This document shows, piece by piece, positions 60,816 through 64,000 of a DNA stretch of 64,000 nt. This DNA comes from an uncultured Pseudomonadales bacterium (lineage in GTDB: Bacteria; Pseudomonadota; Gammaproteobacteria; Pseudomonadales; Pseudohongiellaceae). The stretch is from the NCBI GenBank assembly GCA_949372635.1, contig CASIAB010000005.1:186001-250000 (forward strand), written 5' to 3'. The notes under the pieces are model-generated. The model was given only the letters and a program-made list of their open reading frames with translations. It was not told the origin of the DNA and did not search any database. The stretch's first letter is position 1. Each line of letters opens with the position of its first letter. The position numbers and the translations under genes were made by a program.

Positions 60816-61127
60816 TTAAGCTGTTATTCCAGTAATCTTAACTTCTGTAAACCACTGGCGATGACCTTGTTGCTTACGCGAATGCTTGCGACGATTAAAC
60901 TTGATGATCGTAACCTTGTTGGCTCGACCCTGCTTAACGACTTGTGCAGTGACCTTGCTACCTTCAACATAGGGCGTACCGATCTTCACAGACTCGCCTT
61001 CGCCAACCATCAGAATATTGTCGAAACTTACTTCTTCCCCGGTAGCGGCTTCCAATTTCTCAAGCCGAAGAATTTCACCTTCTTCAACTCTGTGTTGCTT
61101 GCCACCACTCTTAATAACCGCGTACAT
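60816..61127 (-). CDS. rplU: 50S ribosomal protein L21
   Basis: 103 residues from the ATG at 61127 ([20 protein letters not shown]) to [27 protein letters not shown] is the rRNA-binding loop. The longer frame to 61214 is leader sequence. Divergent from ispB as in E. coli and Pseudomonas. Confidence 0.97.
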   Translation of the reverse strand: MYAVIKSGGKQHRVEEGEILRLEKLEAATGEEVSFDNILMVGEGESVKIGTPYVEGSKVTAQVVKQGRANKVTIIKFNRRKHSRKQQGHRQWFTEVKITGITA

Positions 61128-61185
61128 AATTCTCTCCGATACCGCCTTTTGAATGGGAAATTTACCCCTTCCTATAGGGGCGGGC

Positions 61186-61214
61186 ATTTTACGGGAACGA
61201 TCAGCTTGAAGCAA
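61186..61214 (-). promoter_or_regulatory. Likely sigma-70 promoter of rplU
   Basis: Minus strand TTGCTT (61214-61209), 17 bases, TAAAAT (61191-61186), followed by a GC-rich start region, typical of ribosomal protein promoters. It would leave a leader of about 50 bases containing the hairpin CCCCTATAGGAAGGGG. Confidence 0.55.
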
Positions 61215-61417
61215 GCGGATTTACCTTTCATAGCAAGGGAAGAAATATCTGGAAGAGCCCGTATTTAGTCGCTTTGTGTATTTGAACCCGCACTGCCTTT
61301 AATCTGCAGGCATAGTCGGCTTGACAGCACCCACTTCGCTCCCTAGCATGCGAGCTCATAGAGATTCCCCTCAATCGAGACAAGTTTCCAGCCAACATCA
61401 GGAAATTAGCACTAAAA

Positions 61418-62395
61418 GTGACTATGTATCAGCAAATTCGATCCGTTATCGAAGAAGACTTTAAGGCCGTAGATAAATTCATCGTGGACCAGCTCTACTC
61501 GAATGTGCCGCTTGTTGAAAATATTGGCCACTATATTGTTGAGGCTGGCGGCAAGCGCCTGCGCCCCCTCCTCGTTCTTCTTTCCGCAAAAGCCTGCAAA
61601 ATCGGCAGTCGGCAGCATGTATCCCTAGCTTCGGTGATCGAGTTCATTCATACCGCCACCTTACTGCATGATGACGTCGTCGACATGTCGTCTTTACGCC
61701 GCGGGCGACCAACAGTTAACGAACACTGGAATAACCCCTCAAGCGTCCTCGTGGGCGATTTCATCTACTCTAGGGCATTCCAGATACTGGTAACGCTAGG
61801 CAACATGAAAATTATGAAAATAATCGCCGACACCACTAATAGAATCGCAGAGGGAGAGGTTCTGCAGCTAATTAGCAAGAACAATCCGAACCCAACCGAA
61901 CAGAACTACATGGAAGTCATTCAGAATAAGACGGCGATCTTGTTTCAGGCAGCTGGGCAGTGTGGAGCGGTCCTATCAAATGCTTCCAGCGACGAAGAAC
62001 TGGCTCTGAAGAATTTTGGTATGCACCTGGGTACTGCTTATCAACTAATCGATGATGTGCTGGACTATGACGGAGACAGCGATACCCTAGGCAAGAATAT
62101 TGGCGACGACCTCGCCGAGGGAAAGCCAACGCTTCCCCTCATCTACGCCTTAGGACACGGCAGTGAAGAACAAGCAAAGTTGATTCGGGAAGCGCTCGCC
62201 GATGAAGAGCCGCAAACCGAGAAACTGAATCAAGTAATCGAGATCGTGCAGGATTGCGGTGCGCTGGATTACGTTCGCGAGCTCGCCGAGTCAGAGTCTA
62301 ACAAAGCGCTTGTCTGCCTCGACGTGCTGCCTCCCTCAGAGTATCGCGACGCCCTGACCGTGATGGTCAATTTTTCCAATTCCCGCAACACCTAA
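61418..62395 (+). CDS. ispB: Octaprenyl diphosphate synthase (polyprenyl synthetase)
   Basis: Makes the ubiquinone side chain. 325 residues. Aspartate-rich motifs LLHDDVVDMSSLRRG and QLIDDVLDYDGD, plus GGKRLRPLLV. Product length (C40 or C45) is not certain from sequence. The start is GTG 61418 or ATG 61424 (MTMYQQ versus MYQQ); both are weakly supported by the ribosome site. Confidence 0.95.
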   Translation: MTMYQQIRSVIEEDFKAVDKFIVDQLYSNVPLVENIGHYIVEAGGKRLRPLLVLLSAKACKIGSRQHVSLASVIEFIHTATLLHDDVVDMSSLRRGRPTVNEHWNNPSSVLVGDFIYSRAFQILVTLGNMKIMKIIADTTNRIAEGEVLQLISKNNPNPTEQNYMEVIQNKTAILFQAAGQCGAVLSNASSDEELALKNFGMHLGTAYQLIDDVLDYDGDSDTLGKNIGDDLAEGKPTLPLIYALGHGSEEQAKLIREALADEEPQTEKLNQVIEIVQDCGALDYVRELAESESNKALVCLDVLPPSEYRDALTVMVNFSNSRNT

Positions 62396-62529
62396 TCTCA
62401 ATTTCTACCTGCACCATCCAAGTCAATTCCGTGTTATAAATTGCCGAAAGGGCAGCCTGTTTGAATGTCACAGAATTCGGGCTGGTCGACCATTGCAAAA
62501 AGTATTAGCTAGAACCAGGAGAATTACCC

Positions 62530-64000
62530 TTGATTGACTTGTCGCAACTACCAACTCCCGAGCCCATCATGGAAACCATTGCCGATGTAGAGGCATTTGA
62601 GAAAACCCCACTAACTGAGCAGTTCCCCTACACCGACAGCTACAATTTAATAAAGGACAGTGCGGATCGCTTCACCGATAAAGCCGCGCTGGAATTTTTA
62701 TTACAGGGTCTTCCCGACGAACCTGCACAAATAGTCAGCTTCGCCGAATTAGGGGCACAGGTTACACGCACAGCAAACTTACTAAATCAGCTCGGCGTAA
62801 ACACAGATGATGCTGTCTCCATTATTCTGCCGATACTGCCACAGACTCATTTTGCTATTTGGGGCGCCCAGGCAGCCGGCATCTCCAATCCAATCAACCC
62901 TATGTTAGAAGCAGAGCATATTGCCGAAATTATTGCAGCGGCCAATGCCAAGATAGTCATCTGCCTCGCGCAATCAGAGCATAGCGACATCAATGAAAAA
63001 GTGCGCGCCGCCATATCCAACTGCGCAGGCGTGACCACACTACTGGAAGTCAATATACCCGGACTTTGCAAGCCAGAGTCTGCAACGTTAACTAAAGGAA
63101 ATTTTGATACCCTAGACTTTGACTCGTCTATCGCAAAGATGGACGGCACATTGCTAACCAGTGATAGAAAATTCTCCGGCGACCAAAAGGCCGCCTATTT
63201 CCATACGGGAGGCACCACTGACCGACCCAAGCTGGCCCAATTGACGCACGGCAACATGGCATTCTTAGGACAGTTGATGCAAGTCTATACAGCGCACATG
63301 GAACGGCATACTGTGCTTTGTGGGCTGCCGTTGTTTCATATCTATGGCTGTATAATTCAAGGTGTGGCTGCCTTTGCTGTAGGCTATCGCATCGTATTGA
63401 TGACCCCTGGTGGATTTCGCTCACCGGTAGCGATGAAGAACTTTTGGAACCATGTCGAGCGTTTTCAGGTAAAACAATTCTCAGCCGTTCCAACTGTACT
63501 CATGGCGCTAGCAGATATTCCGGTAGGCGATGCCGACATCAGCTGCCTGACCAATATCAATTCGGGTGCTGCCCCCCTTTCACTGCCATTCGAGCTTAGC
63601 TTCGAAAAGAATTTTGGCGTAGAGGTAGGCAACGGTTACGGAATGACCGAAACTACTGCGCTAATTTCACGCGCTCCACTTATTCAACCACCGGGCAGCG
63701 TTGGCATGCGCGTACCCTATTCAGAGATTCGCATTGCCCACGTAGATCGGACTACGGTCATTAAAGACTGCCCGCTAGGTGAAAGCGGCGTCATCCTGGT
63801 CAAAGGCCCACAGGTATTTGAGGGCTATAAGAGCAATGTCGATAATGCCTCCGCCTGGATCGAGGATGGCTGGTTCAATACCGGTGATATTGGTTACATG
63901 GATGCCGCAGGTTTCCTTTATCTCTCGGGACGTGCCAAAGATCTCATTATCCGCAGTGGCCATAATATCGATCCAGAGTTGATAGAGGAACCACTTAATG
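62530..64000 (+). CDS. AMP-forming acyl-CoA synthetase (5' part, runs off window)
   Basis: Activates a carboxylic acid to acyl-CoA through an acyl-adenylate. I read 490 codons without a stop from TTG 62530, with AGGAG eight bases upstream, to the window end. Motifs in order: YFHTGGTTDRPKLAQLTHGN (P-loop), LPLFHIYGC, NGYGMTE, NTGDIGYMDAAGFL, and SGRAKDLIIRSGHNIDPEL hinge. In the P-loop TDRPK the usual Gly-x-Pro-Lys is Asp-Arg-Pro-Lys. A medium- or long-chain fatty acid, or a CoA-ligase of another acid, is possible. TTG is the only start near the ribosome site; an ATG at codon 14 is an alternative. Confidence 0.92.
   Translation, partial: MIDLSQLPTPEPIMETIADVEAFEKTPLTEQFPYTDSYNLIKDSADRFTDKAALEFLLQGLPDEPAQIVSFAELGAQVTRTANLLNQLGVNTDDAVSIILPILPQTHFAIWGAQAAGISNPINPMLEAEHIAEIIAAANAKIVICLAQSEHSDINEKVRAAISNCAGVTTLLEVNIPGLCKPESATLTKGNFDTLDFDSSIAKMDGTLLTSDRKFSGDQKAAYFHTGGTTDRPKLAQLTHGNMAFLGQLMQVYTAHMERHTVLCGLPLFHIYGCIIQGVAAFAVGYRIVLMTPGGFRSPVAMKNFWNHVERFQVKQFSAVPTVLMALADIPVGDADISCLTNINSGAAPLSLPFELSFEKNFGVEVGNGYGMTETTALISRAPLIQPPGSVGMRVPYSEIRIAHVDRTTVIKDCPLGESGVILVKGPQVFEGYKSNVDNASAWIEDGWFNTGDIGYMDAAGFLYLSGRAKDLIIRSGHNIDPELIEEPLN

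Overview
This window is a stretch of gammaproteobacterial chromosome. Core gene order matches the Pseudomonas type at many points: tsf-rpsB/map-glnD, dapD-dapE, rpoE-rseA-mucD-lepA-lepB-rnc-era-recO, cysM-rlmD-mazG, trmJ/suhB, and rplU-rpmA-obgE-proB/ispB. Base composition is moderate, and the gene set fits a free-living aerobic, probably marine relative of Pseudomonas and Cellvibrio. That placement is inference from synteny and protein likeness.

Layout. 1-7984: translation start-up and nitrogen/lysine genes (tsf, rpsB, map, glnD, an ArsC/Spx-like protein, dapD, dapE). 8001-11955: rsmJ, uppP, tsaB and a histone-H1-like lysine-rich protein built on 15-base tandem repeats. 12575-20351: adk, mazG, rlmD, cysM, recO, era, rnc, a shortened DUF4845 protein and lepB. 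20400-25214: lepA, the periplasmic protease mucD, the anti-sigma factor and the sigma-E factor, with a visible sigma-E-type autoregulatory promoter. 25522-28944: nadB, sdhE with a decayed ygfX behind it, and ygfZ. 28945-33900: an AT-rich accessory region ending at tRNA-Arg(CCT) and its neighbours: DUF1330, a GFA protein with an in-frame TGA, an SMR efflux pump, a paired unknown repeat, and broken elaA, putP and VOC genes. 34117-43611: an iron-sulfur-type winged-helix regulator, DUF945, YgiQ, trmJ, a suhB that has lost its catalytic residues, a MATE pump and a B12-binding radical SAM enzyme. 43919-49873: nitroreductase, a gene-poor kilobase, acyltransferase, TetR regulator, TauE-type permease, a broken rhodanese, adhC and gloA. 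50012-55909: folD, an aromatic aminotransferase, a frameshifted DAHP synthase, efpL and three disrupted small genes. 55927-64000: murJ, rpsT, proB, obgE, rpmA, rplU, ispB and the start of an acyl-CoA synthetase.

The core operons are intact, while at least nine other genes carry frameshifts or stops, several at short homopolymers. These are either real decay or sequencing error; raw reads would decide. The observations I rate highest are the catalytically dead SuhB at the orthologous locus, the GFA gene with TGA exactly at a conserved Cys codon followed by a stable hairpin, the unknown two-copy element between small cassette-like genes next to a tRNA, and the lysine-rich repeat tails shared by ribosomal protein S2 and the H1-like protein. 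I did not find a complete novel defence or mobile system here.
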